Assembly (NCBI RefSeq): GCF_003967555.1
Contig: NZ_BIFS01000001.1
Location: 930,001-994,000, forward strand
Direction of reading: 5' to 3'
DNA from: Dictyobacter kobayashii
GTDB lineage: Bacteria; Chloroflexota; Ktedonobacteria; Ktedonobacterales; Ktedonobacteraceae
Length of the DNA: 64,000 nucleotides
Position numbers and translations under genes: made by a program. Of the stretch, positions 46,354-56,095 are shown piece by piece; position 1 is the first letter of the stretch; each line of letters opens with the position of its first letter. The notes below the pieces were generated by a model, which saw only the letters and a program-made list of their open reading frames with translations, was not told the DNA's origin and made no database searches.

Positions 46354-47643
46354 GACGCGATTGCCGCGTACGATCAAGCGATCTGCCTAGACCCCTACGA
46401 TTTGTTTTTGTACCAAGACAAAGCCAGACTGCTGGCACAAGTAGGTCGTGACGAAGATGCCCTGGAGACCTACGATCAATTTATCGAGCGCACTCCCTCG
46501 AGCTTCGAGGGATATCAGTGGAAGCTCTTCTTCCTTTCAGACCACAAACGATATGCAGACGGATTAGCAGCATGCGAGCGGTGTATCGCGCTTTATCCCC
46601 AATGGGCAGAGGGATATGAGGGGCAAGGTCGCATGTTGAGTTATTTGGGCCGCTATGATGAGGCCCTGGCCGCCTATGAGCAAGCGCTACGATTAGATCC
46701 TCAAGATGAGGATCTCTATCTCGCTCAAGCCCGTGTCCTCGTCTGCCTGAAACGCTATGATGAGGCATTGACCACCTGCCAACAGGCCCAAGAGCTCTCC
46801 CCCGCCAAACCATCTGTTTATAAAGAGAAAGGCGACATCCAGACCTTACAGCAACGGTACGAAGGCGCGCTCGCTGCCTATCAAAAAGCGGCCCAGCTTG
46901 ATCCGAAGGATGTCCTGGTACATGAAAAGATCGGCGATACCTTCTGCGAGCTTGAGCAGTTCGCCGAGGCCGCCAAAGCGTACGCTCGTGCCCTTCACCT
47001 CAATCCAGATTTTATCAGGGTGTATAGTGCTCAAGCCCACGCCTTCAAGAAATTGGGGCGGTATGAACAGGCACTCTCTGTCTATAATAAAGCGCTGAAG
47101 CGGAGCCCGAAAAATCCCTCGCTACTCGTCGGCAGAGCCGGTGTGTTGAAGAAATTGCTCAGGTATGAGGAGGCCAATGACGATTATTCACGAGCAGAGC
47201 TTCTTAAGCCCGAATCTTTGTATGCTGTCATTTGCATCTTAGGAAAAGTCGACATCAAGCAGGTGGCCGAAGCAAAGACACGACTGCAAATGGCAGGCAA
47301 AGAGCTCAGCGATGAGGCAATAGGTGCCGAGATCAAACAGATGCACCAGGAAAAAGAGGATGCAGAGTTGAAAGCCTCATTGCGCGCATCTCCTCTTTTT
47401 CAGCCCATCTGTTTATTGATGCAAGAGAAACGAGAGTGGTCTGGAACAGCCAAACAGTTCAAGGAGCTCCTTTCTAACCAGTTCCCCGATGCGTTTGCGA
47501 AGTGGTATCGGGCGCCATCCAAATTTGTTGATGAGCTAAAAAGGATCACCCCCGAGCTTCAGCATGAAGGCGTCGAGATCTGTGTCCCTTCTGGGGCCGC
47601 GCTGATTACGCTGGAGAAAAGAAAGACGAATCACACCGTGTAA
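46354..47643 (+). CDS. TPR-repeat protein, 5' truncated
   Basis: The TPR sequence is open from 46354, directly at the MITE-end scar; a TTG at 46402 is the first plausible start. About eight 34-residue TPR units follow (pattern GRYDEALAAYEQALRLDPQD). The C-terminal 100 residues (PLFQPICLLMQEKREWSGTA, RAPSKFVDELKRITPELQHE) look like a winged-helix domain related to those at the end of some phage primases and helicases. The N-terminal part is missing and may have held another domain. It is unclear whether it is expressed. Confidence 0.65.
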   Translation, partial: DAIAAYDQAICLDPYDLFLYQDKARLLAQVGRDEDALETYDQFIERTPSSFEGYQWKLFFLSDHKRYADGLAACERCIALYPQWAEGYEGQGRMLSYLGRYDEALAAYEQALRLDPQDEDLYLAQARVLVCLKRYDEALTTCQQAQELSPAKPSVYKEKGDIQTLQQRYEGALAAYQKAAQLDPKDVLVHEKIGDTFCELEQFAEAAKAYARALHLNPDFIRVYSAQAHAFKKLGRYEQALSVYNKALKRSPKNPSLLVGRAGVLKKLLRYEEANDDYSRAELLKPESLYAVICILGKVDIKQVAEAKTRLQMAGKELSDEAIGAEIKQMHQEKEDAELKASLRASPLFQPICLLMQEKREWSGTAKQFKELLSNQFPDAFAKWYRAPSKFVDELKRITPELQHEGVEICVPSGAALITLEKRKTNHTV

Positions 47644-47946
47644 AGCGTGATACATGAAAGCATATGGCCTTTGCTTCACTTTACGGCATCGAGCACGTGA
47701 TGCAACATAGAAAAACAGAAATTGTTACAGGCAACTATCTCGACAAGATGGGAAAAAGCGAGGGCGCTATTGTGCTGAGTTGGAAACAAAGAGAACAGAA
47801 CGCAATAGGTAGGTCTTTCCTGTAAAGCATCTTATATATCCCATAAATAATAAACATCTTTTCACTACTAAATAAGCATCGGAACTTGACATACTCGTCA
47901 ACATTCGGTATCCTTCGAGAAGAACACAGATCATGGAGCAGGCGCA

Positions 47947-48792
47947 ATGAGAACACAATCGGTCGATACATCTCCCGAGTTCGAACGGATACAGATTGCT
48001 CGCATCCGTGCCTTTTCTGTTGCCAAAAAGTTCACGTCGATCCGCAGTTGGACACAATCTATGGCGTATGCCAACCTTGAGACAACACCCGGATCATCTC
48101 CACAGGACCGTGCAATGGAATTCGTCGCCCGCGAATACGGAAGTCACCTGGCACACCTCTTTGCTCATGCGATTGAAACACAGCATCCCTGGAACCTCCA
48201 AGCTCCAGACATTCAGGAAGCCACCCTCCCGATCATCAAGATCGCGGAACAGATCGGCATCCCTATCCTTATCATGGGTTCCATGGCAAGCTCAATCTAC
48301 GGCTTCCCTAGATCCATACAGGATGTTGACTTTCTAGCCAATTTCAATGAGGACCACATTGCATTCCTCTGTGACCATCTGAAGCACACCTATGCCTTCG
48401 ATCCAGACGAGATCACCCTTGCTCTCCTCCAACGGGAATCTTTCAGCGTTCTGCATCGCTCACGTCTCATAAAAATCGACGTCATCCTTCCCTCTACTGC
48501 ACTTGAAAAAGAGGCCCTGGAGCGTCGACAACCCCATATGCTCATCGAAGGAAGCGCCCCACTGTTTCTCCCATCGCCTGAAGACATGACACTGCTGAAT
48601 CTCATTGATTATCAGAGACAGGAGAATGCCGCCGATGATCGATGGAACGATATATTGGGTCTCCTCAAGGTACAAGCACCGACAATAAATGTCACCTCTT
48701 TATGCCAACGGGCCGCAATGCTCGGTATTGCAGCACTCTTATCACAGGCACTCATCGACGCCGGCATTCATAGCGAAACACCAGTATCGTGA
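47947..48792 (+). CDS. Nucleotidyltransferase-fold protein
   Basis: A 281-residue protein with GGAG before the ATG. After about 110 residues of unrelated N-terminus comes GIPILIMGSMASSIYGFPRSIQDVDFLA, which matches the nucleotidyltransferase motif G-S-x(n)-D-x-D as in AbiEii/MNT-type and related proteins, and later LIKIDVILP (third acidic residue). It is related to the next gene (shared GSxAS, QDVD, SPEDxxLxxL). Such genes often act in toxin-antitoxin or defence pairs. No cognate partner of a known type is seen. Confidence 0.6.
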   Translation: MRTQSVDTSPEFERIQIARIRAFSVAKKFTSIRSWTQSMAYANLETTPGSSPQDRAMEFVAREYGSHLAHLFAHAIETQHPWNLQAPDIQEATLPIIKIAEQIGIPILIMGSMASSIYGFPRSIQDVDFLANFNEDHIAFLCDHLKHTYAFDPDEITLALLQRESFSVLHRSRLIKIDVILPSTALEKEALERRQPHMLIEGSAPLFLPSPEDMTLLNLIDYQRQENAADDRWNDILGLLKVQAPTINVTSLCQRAAMLGIAALLSQALIDAGIHSETPVS

Positions 48793-48870
48793 TCTGGCAT
48801 AACAGTATACACATTCAGGCACGGTCCCATACACAGTTGAATAGTTTCACTTTGCAGGAAGGAAATGCGC

Positions 48871-49464
48871 ATGTCCTCCTCTTCGCCCATGAATACCCCA
48901 GAGATTATTCAAGCGATTACGCCTCTTGTTGATGCCTTCGATCGCTTCAACATCCCCTATTTTATCGGAGGATCAGTGGCGAGCTCCGTTCACGGAAGAA
49001 GACGAGCAACGCAAGATGTCGATATTATTGCGGCCATTCAGCGGCATCATGTCCAAACGCTTGTGAACGTGCTTGAAAATGACTATTACATTGACGGTTC
49101 TATGATCCGAGGGGCCATTGTGAAGCAGTCTTCATTCAACGTGCTCCACAATGATACGGGCATCAAAGTTGACGTGTTCGTGCTGAAGTCAAGCGAGTTT
49201 GCACGCCACGAACTCGGGCGTGCGCGGGAGGAGGTCATTGAACCAGGAAACCGCCCCTTCTACGTGGCCTCGCCAGAAGATGTCATTCTCACAAAACTCA
49301 ACTGATGGAAAATGGGAGGAGGAATATCCACACGACAATGGAATGATATCGTTGAAGTGATCAAACGAGGAAATACGCTAGATACCGTGTACCTGAGGCA
49401 ATTCGCACCGCATCTAGGCGTCGCTGATATTCTAGAACAAGCGCTCGCTGATGCAGGAAAATAA
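48871..49464 (+). pseudogene. Second nucleotidyltransferase-fold gene, with in-frame TGA
   Basis: Reads FNIPYFIGGSVASSVHGRRRATQDVDIIAA and GIKVDVFVL (the three acidic positions), then SPEDVILTKLN and a TGA at 49303-49305. The same frame goes on WKMGGGISTRQWNDIVEVIK and ends at 49464. In relatives KLxWYRxGG is conserved, so the TGA stands at the Trp position (TGG to TGA). A start at 48865 is also possible; AGGAAGG lies just before. The truncated product keeps the catalytic part and might still act. Confidence 0.7.
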
Positions 49465-49491
49465 CCCCTAAGAGAGACGGTGCCAGAGATC

Positions 49492-49505
49492 TGATGAGGC
49501 AATGC
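49492..49505 (+). mobile_element. Partial MITE end next to jetD
   Basis: TGATGAGGCAATGC matches the terminal 14 bases of the MITE ends at 61605-61627 and 61735-61757. It lies 14 bases past the jetD stop codon, so the last few residues of JetD may come from the junction. Confidence 0.5.
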
Positions 49506-49518
49506 AATGTATTGCTAG

Positions 49519-50901
49519 TCAGGTCAAACAACAATCGGAGATCAGCAAAGAAACAATACCTTCCTGATAAGCCCAGCGTCCAATCATCCGCATCTGCTCT
49601 ATCAGGGAGCCAAAACGTTCGCTAAGTAACTGAAGTTGCTGCAATTCATCACTGGAGGCCACAATGCCCTCACCCGTTCCCAATGCCATAGCATAATCCT
49701 GGGGATCAAAGTGCCAAAATCGGCAGTGCTGCGGATAGGCATCTTGCAGATAGGACGCAATCTGCAAACCTTTGAGATCAAAGTCACCGCTATAATAAAA
49801 ATGACGGTCAGAAGCATCTTGCGCCAGAAGAGTTAATAATTTCATCACAGCCATTCCAGGCCAGCCAGATGTGCAAATAACGGTGGGAGCCCTGGACTCT
49901 GGAGAGTCAGCCAGATTGGCAACAACCTCCTCAAAAACCTGCGGATTCTCGATCAAATAGATAGTGGGCGCGGTTGGTGTAATGCGTCGCCAGCGCAGAA
50001 GCTGCGCCAGCGGCAGCAGAAGGATGCGAGCACCAGCCGCCTCTAGTAATGGATCAGATTTGTCATCCAGATCCACAGCATGCGCCAGATTAAAAACGGC
50101 CACTGATGATGAGATGGTATCGACAAGTAAATGAGCATTGTGATAGAGCTGAAGTTCCATGGCCCTCCCCTGGAAAGCGGCATCCAGTGGTGGATCAGTG
50201 AGATCATTCAGAGCCATGAGGAAGAGGCGACCCGCAGGCCGCCCCACATCCAGACAATGTGGATCGCCGGTAAGACGCTGGGCAAAGATTGCCAGCCGTT
50301 GTGGAGATGTCGCTTCAGGCAAGCGATTCAAGGCAAGGAGTACCGTTTGTATACTGGCCAATTGGCGTTGCTGCTCTTCTGCTGGCGCGTTCTTATGCTG
50401 GCTAAACAGCCATGCCAGACCATGGTTACCCTGCAGCAACCAGCGATATCCCTGTTGCCACTCAGCCTGCGAAGCCAGCAAAGCCTGAAGTTGTTGCCGG
50501 AATTGCTCTTGCCGATGCGACCGTTTCAGGCGCTGCTGCGGGCGAGTAATGAGTGGTTGTTCAGGAAACATCGCCTGTAACACGTCCACCAGGGAACACT
50601 GAAAACGACTTTGACGTAATGCAGCTTCTACATCACGCAGTTTAATCCGCATGGTATCCGTAGCGTACAAAGGCTTCCCCAAAAAACTGGCGATCTCGCG
50701 CCGTTCTTCTGGCAAGCTCGCTGTAAGCACCACCTGTCCCTCGATCGCGCCACGCTCAACATACTTTTGCCGTAACATTTGTAAGAGTCGTTGAAAAGCT
50801 GGTCGCTGAAAAAAGGTCACCATCTGTCGGACAGATTGTGCGTCATCAACATATGGTTCAAATGAATCTGCATGATGGTCACTCTGGTCAATGTCCGCCA
50901 C
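49519..50901 (-). CDS. jetD: Wadjet JetD, TOPRIM-type nuclease subunit (DUF2399 type)
   Basis: A 460-residue protein. The C-terminal TOPRIM-like domain holds TIYLIENPQVFEEV (acidic Glu), VICTSGWPGMAVMKLL and FYYSGDFDLKGLQIASYL (the DxD pair at about residues 373-375), as in the DUF2399 nucleases that cut plasmid DNA in Wadjet. The N-terminal half is helical. The start is GTG at 50901, immediately after the jetC stop; its ribosome site (GGAGG) lies within the end of jetC, a sign of coupled translation. The last residues (LLISDCCLT) may be altered by the adjacent MITE-end junction. Confidence 0.82.
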   Translation of the reverse strand: MADIDQSDHHADSFEPYVDDAQSVRQMVTFFQRPAFQRLLQMLRQKYVERGAIEGQVVLTASLPEERREIASFLGKPLYATDTMRIKLRDVEAALRQSRFQCSLVDVLQAMFPEQPLITRPQQRLKRSHRQEQFRQQLQALLASQAEWQQGYRWLLQGNHGLAWLFSQHKNAPAEEQQRQLASIQTVLLALNRLPEATSPQRLAIFAQRLTGDPHCLDVGRPAGRLFLMALNDLTDPPLDAAFQGRAMELQLYHNAHLLVDTISSSVAVFNLAHAVDLDDKSDPLLEAAGARILLLPLAQLLRWRRITPTAPTIYLIENPQVFEEVVANLADSPESRAPTVICTSGWPGMAVMKLLTLLAQDASDRHFYYSGDFDLKGLQIASYLQDAYPQHCRFWHFDPQDYAMALGTGEGIVASSDELQQLQLLSERFGSLIEQMRMIGRWAYQEGIVSLLISDCCLT

Positions 50902-53900
50902 CTATTTTCCTCCAGGATGCAACATCGACGTCACCGTCTGCTGATCAGACCAGAAAGATGCTGAGGCAGTAGCCACAGGGGACCCCTTCTCATGAATCAT
51001 GAGATAGCGCCCACTGGCAGCCATTTTACTGCCAGAACCACTCACCTGTGGTCCAGTCATAATCCATTGAAAGTCCTGCGAAATCAAAAATTCCATAATA
51101 CGCTGCGTGTTCGCCGCGCTCACCTTATCAAAAGCTTCGTCAAGCGCTAACAGGCGTGGCGCGCCATGCGCGGCGTTCCGATAGAGCGCACCCAGCGCCG
51201 CAAAGAGCGGGACATATAACGCGAAAAGTTGCTCCGCACCACTGCGTGTGCCCGCGATACGGTCGGTGAGCCGCTGACGCTGACCTCCAACCTGCGTCAC
51301 CCAGACATCAAAATGGAACCACTCACGATAATCAAAAACCTGTTCCAGCGCCTCAATAAAATTCATATCGGGACTGTCTTGCTGGCGCAGACGCACAGCC
51401 TCGATCTCACGGCGAAACGCGCTCATCAGGGTTTCTGTCTCTTCTGAGGTCAATGCCTGTGCGGGCTTGCGCAACAGGCGATAGTGCTGCGCGAGATGAC
51501 TACCCAGTTTCGTCATATCATATTCAGCCGGGGGCTTCCATTGCAGAGAATAATGTTCACCAATCATCGGTAAACGACTCAGCACATGATTAATTTCCTG
51601 CACCCATTCTTCCGCTTCAAGAATCTGTGTCCGAATAGCCTCAGCAATCTCCTGCAGCAAAAAGTCCTCAAACAGCTGACGCTCTTCCGCACCAAGCAAG
51701 GTCCGATGTATTTCGATACGCTCACCGAGCAGTTCTAAGAGCTCAACCGGTCGGCTCCGATTCTCATTTAAAAAGCTGATCTGCCCCTGGTCATCCAGAT
51801 CGGGCCCATACTCAAGCAGGAACGGTTGCTCATGGTTGAACGCACGGACAAGTGCGTTATACGCTTCTCGATACACATGCTCCAGCAACTCACGGCGTGC
51901 AACCATATCGCTCTCACGCGTCATTTCCCCCAGCAACAATTGGCCAGCGCGCAGATAATTCTCTTGCTGAGCCGCGAGATAGGCCTCTTGCAACTGCTCA
52001 ACCGGGTAGGCTGCCAGCAACGTCGCAAAGTCATGCTGCCGCCGCATTCGCTCCTGTTGCACGACGCCAAGCTGTTCCTCTGTTTCTGTCAGTAACGTCC
52101 TCAAGTTCTGGATACGCTCGTCAAGGCGTGCATGCGTCAGTCTCTGCGTCTCCAACTCTTTGGTCAGTACTCCATTACGCTCGCGAAGGTGATACAAACG
52201 AGTCGTCAGTTCTTCAACATTCGAGGATTCCGCAACATGCTGAAGCTCCGTGAACTCAGCGCGTATCTGTACCGCTTGCATCTGGATGCGATCATACAGC
52301 CCGGCTACATTCTGCTCATTTTCATGAGCACGCATGGCAGCGGCCCGGATCCGGCCACACTCTTCCCAGATCTGCTGCAGTTGAACAAACTGACTTTGCA
52401 AGGTCCGAGCTTGATTTTGGAGTTGGACCATGGCCAGCAATGTCTGTTGAATCTGCTCTCCTCCACGCCCCAACCCATCATGACCTTCAACAAGCCGCTC
52501 TAACTGAGCACGCTGCATATTGTACTGCTGCCTCAGCTCCTGGGTTTGTTGACGGGCCTTCTGATATTTATCGCGATTTTTCTCCAGCACGGTCCGACTT
52601 TGCGATAATGACACAAAGCTATCTGCCAGGCCGCTTTGTGGGAGCACCAACCGTACGTTCATCTGCTGCTCCCGCACATCAGCCAGGAGATGCTCTTGAT
52701 GGTCCAGTTGGCTGGTCAATGCAGCTAATTCTTGCTCCAGCCGATTTTTCTGCTCTGACAATAGCCGCAATGCTTCGTCTCGGGCACGCAAGCGCGTCGC
52801 CTTCCCAATGTAGTGTGCCTGGCCAGATCCAGCATGCCCTGTCAATAGCCCGTGATTCCAAAGCCCCTGCTCCTGCATCTGATAGGGAAAAGCCGCATCA
52901 TTACCAGAGCGGGCGAGCGCCACAAGCACATCCCTTGCGGTCTCCTGCCATGTCGCGAAATCTGCGAGCGTATCCTGACGTTCACGCAATGCTTCATCAA
53001 AGCGCAGGTGGCGCAAGAGAGAAGGAGAAGTGCTGGCGGCTCCTTCTGGGGCCAACGCCCCCAATTGCAAACGACAGTCACTGAGATCGGACTGAGCAAG
53101 GATAAGATCTGCTTGCTCACATTGCCTAGCAGGCACAACCAGAGCATCCAACAAACCGGAATCTGTCAGCATCTGCTCAATACGTCCAGTTTGCCCTGCC
53201 TCAAGATCGGGCGCGAAGTCCAGCAATTCATAGAGCGGAAGAGAAACAATACCCTGCGCGGACAGTTGGGCACGAGCTGCAATCCGTCGCTCAGTGCGAG
53301 CAGGAACATACTCTGGCTCAGCCAGCTTTTGTTCATAGAGGGTGGATATCTCTTTGATCTCCTGACCCTTGCCGCCGACGCTTATCTGCAGATCGTGCAA
53401 TGCATCCTGAGCCATCTTTGCTTGCTGCACAAAGCTCTGCTCCAACTGCTCAATCAACTGCCGGTACGACTGCAGGGCAGTCGCCACCTGATCCACAATC
53501 ATCGAAGGCGACAACTCATCGCTGGAATCATCTGACGTGGACTGAGCATCACCCAACAGCGAGGACAATCCGGTTCGCGTCGCCAGCGGATCTAACGTCT
53601 GGGCCAGCATATATAACGCGTCATCTATCCGATCCTGGGCGGATTGGAATTGTTGCCGCGCTTCATCAAGCTCTTGAAAACGCGCTGCCTCCAGATTACG
53701 CATATACTGTATCTGGGCATCCAGCTTTTCACACTGCTGATGCAAGGACTCAATTTGCTTGAGCTGATTGACGCGTTCCTGAGCAGGTTCACCCAATAAC
53801 GTAAAGAACGCCAGAGGAGTCTCAGGCAATGCCCCTACATCCACGGTGAGAGCGTCTACCTGGCTCAAAGCCTCTTCAAGCTGGAAGGCCGCCATCTCCC

Positions 53901-55308
53901 AGAACGCCTCGGTGCGCGCGATCGTGACTAATCCCCGCAACTGCGTCACACTAGCAGTCTGTACCGCTCCGAATCTCTGAGATTGACGCTGCAGGCTCTC
54001 AGTGCTGGTCTCCACGGTCTGGAGAGCAGAACGCAAGCTCTGTTCCTGTAACCGTAGCTGGGCCTCGACCTCCTGTAAACGCTCACGGACAGCGCCAAGC
54101 TGGGTCGCGATCTGTAATCCTTCGTTGACCTGTAGAGCCGATATCTGTCCATCCACCTGGTATGCTTCGGTCTGAAGCGCCTCGATGCTGGCTTCAATGG
54201 TGGCCTGATCACGTTCGGCAACCGTTAAATCTCGGCGCTGTCGAGTCGATCGAGCCTCAACGGTATTTTCAGCCAGATAGGCGCTCAGGTAGTCGCACGC
54301 CGCCAATTGTGATTGCGCCAATGCCAATTGCTGGCGGGCCAGGTGCAGCCGTTGAGCTGCATTATATGCTTCCTGAATTTGCTCAATCTCGTGCTGGATA
54401 CCATCGATCCGCTCAATCGTCCCAATCACGTGTCCTGTGGTTTCCGCGGGAATCTTGCGCAACGACATTTTGAGATACTCATGGACCCGAGAAAAGTTGA
54501 GCTCAGTACTTAGATTAGGACGTCTCAGGATCAGCAAGAGGTTAATCAGGGCTCCAAAATCCTTCACTTCCTGATAGCCAAACAGGTAACGCGCCACCTG
54601 CCGTTCATAGTCAGCCTGCGAATCGCACACGATCCCATGACCTTCCAGTATTTGTTTAAAACGCTGATGATCATACGCGCGTTTTTCATGCCTGGAACCA
54701 GTCTCATAGAGGGTATCCAGTTCATAGCCCAGGCGAGAGCCATCTGTAATCAGGAAACGTAACGGACGTATTCGCTCGGTCGTGTTGGCATTGCCAGCGA
54801 TACTTACACCGATCGTCAGGAAACGGGTCTTCTCACGTTCACCATTTTCCCAACGCTGGCTGATCTCAGGAGCAATGGGGGGATGATCAGGATCACACCA
54901 CTCAAATTCCAGCGCAATATACGCGGTACGGCGCTCATGACTAAATGGGGTCGCGGAATCAGCACCACCCAGCACATAATACTCGATACGGCGTTCGCGT
55001 CCACCAAATGTATCCAGGCGATTGGGACGCAGATCACCATCCAGCGCCAGTGGTAAAGCGGCCGTCAAAACAGTAGATTTACCACTGGCATTCTCACCAG
55101 CCAGAAAGAGTCGGCCATGTGGAATCTCGAATTCCTGCTGTCCGTAGAGCCAGAAATTCGTAAGTATGATACGCCGCAAACGATAGCCTGTTGGACCTCC
55201 GTCCAAGGCTTGCAACATCTCTACAAAGTTTGTGATCTGACTATTGCATGTCCTTGCATGCGCGCCATCAGGAAGGTATTCAGCCATAGAATCAAAAGTG
55301 CGTTGCAT
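50902..55308 (-). CDS. jetC: Wadjet JetC, SMC/MukB-like ATPase (TIGR02680 type)
   Basis: A 1468-residue SMC-like protein. The N-terminal head has Walker A GENASGKST (71-79). Long coiled-coil arms rich in Gln, Glu and Leu fill about residues 300-1250. The C-terminal head carries the signature SGAEQ (about 1356) and Walker B LLALDEAFD (about 1386-1394). All ATPase motifs are intact. In Wadjet the JetABC complex extrudes loops on circular DNA and brings JetD to cut small plasmids. The length fits the TIGR02680 group. The gene follows jetB by 22 bases and abuts jetD. Confidence 0.9.
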   Translation of the reverse strand: MQRTFDSMAEYLPDGAHARTCNSQITNFVEMLQALDGGPTGYRLRRIILTNFWLYGQQEFEIPHGRLFLAGENASGKSTVLTAALPLALDGDLRPNRLDTFGGRERRIEYYVLGGADSATPFSHERRTAYIALEFEWCDPDHPPIAPEISQRWENGEREKTRFLTIGVSIAGNANTTERIRPLRFLITDGSRLGYELDTLYETGSRHEKRAYDHQRFKQILEGHGIVCDSQADYERQVARYLFGYQEVKDFGALINLLLILRRPNLSTELNFSRVHEYLKMSLRKIPAETTGHVIGTIERIDGIQHEIEQIQEAYNAAQRLHLARQQLALAQSQLAACDYLSAYLAENTVEARSTRQRRDLTVAERDQATIEASIEALQTEAYQVDGQISALQVNEGLQIATQLGAVRERLQEVEAQLRLQEQSLRSALQTVETSTESLQRQSQRFGAVQTASVTQLRGLVTIARTEAFWEMAAFQLEEALSQVDALTVDVGALPETPLAFFTLLGEPAQERVNQLKQIESLHQQCEKLDAQIQYMRNLEAARFQELDEARQQFQSAQDRIDDALYMLAQTLDPLATRTGLSSLLGDAQSTSDDSSDELSPSMIVDQVATALQSYRQLIEQLEQSFVQQAKMAQDALHDLQISVGGKGQEIKEISTLYEQKLAEPEYVPARTERRIAARAQLSAQGIVSLPLYELLDFAPDLEAGQTGRIEQMLTDSGLLDALVVPARQCEQADLILAQSDLSDCRLQLGALAPEGAASTSPSLLRHLRFDEALRERQDTLADFATWQETARDVLVALARSGNDAAFPYQMQEQGLWNHGLLTGHAGSGQAHYIGKATRLRARDEALRLLSEQKNRLEQELAALTSQLDHQEHLLADVREQQMNVRLVLPQSGLADSFVSLSQSRTVLEKNRDKYQKARQQTQELRQQYNMQRAQLERLVEGHDGLGRGGEQIQQTLLAMVQLQNQARTLQSQFVQLQQIWEECGRIRAAAMRAHENEQNVAGLYDRIQMQAVQIRAEFTELQHVAESSNVEELTTRLYHLRERNGVLTKELETQRLTHARLDERIQNLRTLLTETEEQLGVVQQERMRRQHDFATLLAAYPVEQLQEAYLAAQQENYLRAGQLLLGEMTRESDMVARRELLEHVYREAYNALVRAFNHEQPFLLEYGPDLDDQGQISFLNENRSRPVELLELLGERIEIHRTLLGAEERQLFEDFLLQEIAEAIRTQILEAEEWVQEINHVLSRLPMIGEHYSLQWKPPAEYDMTKLGSHLAQHYRLLRKPAQALTSEETETLMSAFRREIEAVRLRQQDSPDMNFIEALEQVFDYREWFHFDVWVTQVGGQRQRLTDRIAGTRSGAEQLFALYVPLFAALGALYRNAAHGAPRLLALDEAFDKVSAANTQRIMEFLISQDFQWIMTGPQVSGSGSKMAASGRYLMIHEKGSPVATASASFWSDQQTVTSMLHPGGK

Positions 55309-55330
55309 ACATCCTCATCTCTCTCCAGCA

Positions 55331-56095
55331 CTATTGTCGTTTGCGATTATTTTTCCCGCGATTACGTATCAGAGTCGTCGCCTTTGCCGTTTCCGCAGAA
55401 GGCGTGTCATAAGTCGCGCGATACCGAGCCGCCGTTGGAAGCACAAGCACATGGCCAGAATCACCCGGACCACGAATGACCCCCATCTGCCGCATCTTAC
55501 GATAGACATCATTTAACAGGCTCTGGGAACTACGGCTTCGTGCCTCATTTCCCCAGTTATCACCATAGCGTTCACGCACACTATAGAAAAGAGCAGCCAT
55601 ATCTTCAATGGTCACCAGAAGACATCCATTGGCATCGGGGCCACTCCAAAGTCCATGATGAACCTGCTCACGTATGGCAGTACAAAGCAGCAAGGCCATA
55701 TGATCATTCGCTCCATATGGTGTGAGCACGCTGACCGGGCCACTACTACTTCCGCTCGCGCGCACAATACAGGCATAGTCATGCCGTACATCTAGCAGCC
55801 AGCCAAATGTCGCTAACAATTCGTTCGCCAGTTGGTCAGCATGTTGCTGCACAGCCATAAATGCGGCGGGATCATCAAATTTAAAGAGCGCAGGCCCCAA
55901 CAGTAACGCACGCCATGCCCGTGTGAGATCGGGCACACCGCTAATCATCAACATGCGAGACGGCTCCAATATTGCTTCGGCATCAGCAAGCACATCAGCA
56001 AGTTGTAGGACCTGGTCAATACGCAAAGAGGCGATCAGCGAACGACTGACCTCGGTAAACTCGTAGAGAGCATCAGCATCGACCGCCTGTGCCAC
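55331..56095 (-). CDS. jetB: Wadjet JetB, C-terminal part (DUF2398/TIGR02678 type; split by frameshift)
   Basis: Reads AQAVDADALYEFTEVSRSLIASLRID, RAWRALLLGPALFKFDD, and RQMGVIRGPGDSGHVLVLPTAARYR. In-frame sequence can be read back past the first Met as LQLVDGQTREWVAQAVD to the G run at 56130-56134, where it joins the other part. This is the MukE-like partner that binds the JetA kleisin. The end is very basic (RNRGKNNRKRQ). It cannot be made alone as a full protein unless translation restarts. Confidence 0.82.
   Translation of the reverse strand: MAQAVDADALYEFTEVSRSLIASLRIDQVLQLADVLADAEAILEPSRMLMISGVPDLTRAWRALLLGPALFKFDDPAAFMAVQQHADQLANELLATFGWLLDVRHDYACIVRASGSSSGPVSVLTPYGANDHMALLLCTAIREQVHHGLWSGPDANGCLLVTIEDMAALFYSVRERYGDNWGNEARSRSSQSLLNDVYRKMRQMGVIRGPGDSGHVLVLPTAARYRATYDTPSAETAKATTLIRNRGKNNRKRQ

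Noticed and set aside
50131..50580. Plus-strand open frames inside the Wadjet genes
   Set aside because: They lie opposite well-supported jetC and jetD coding sequence and have no motifs or ribosome sites.
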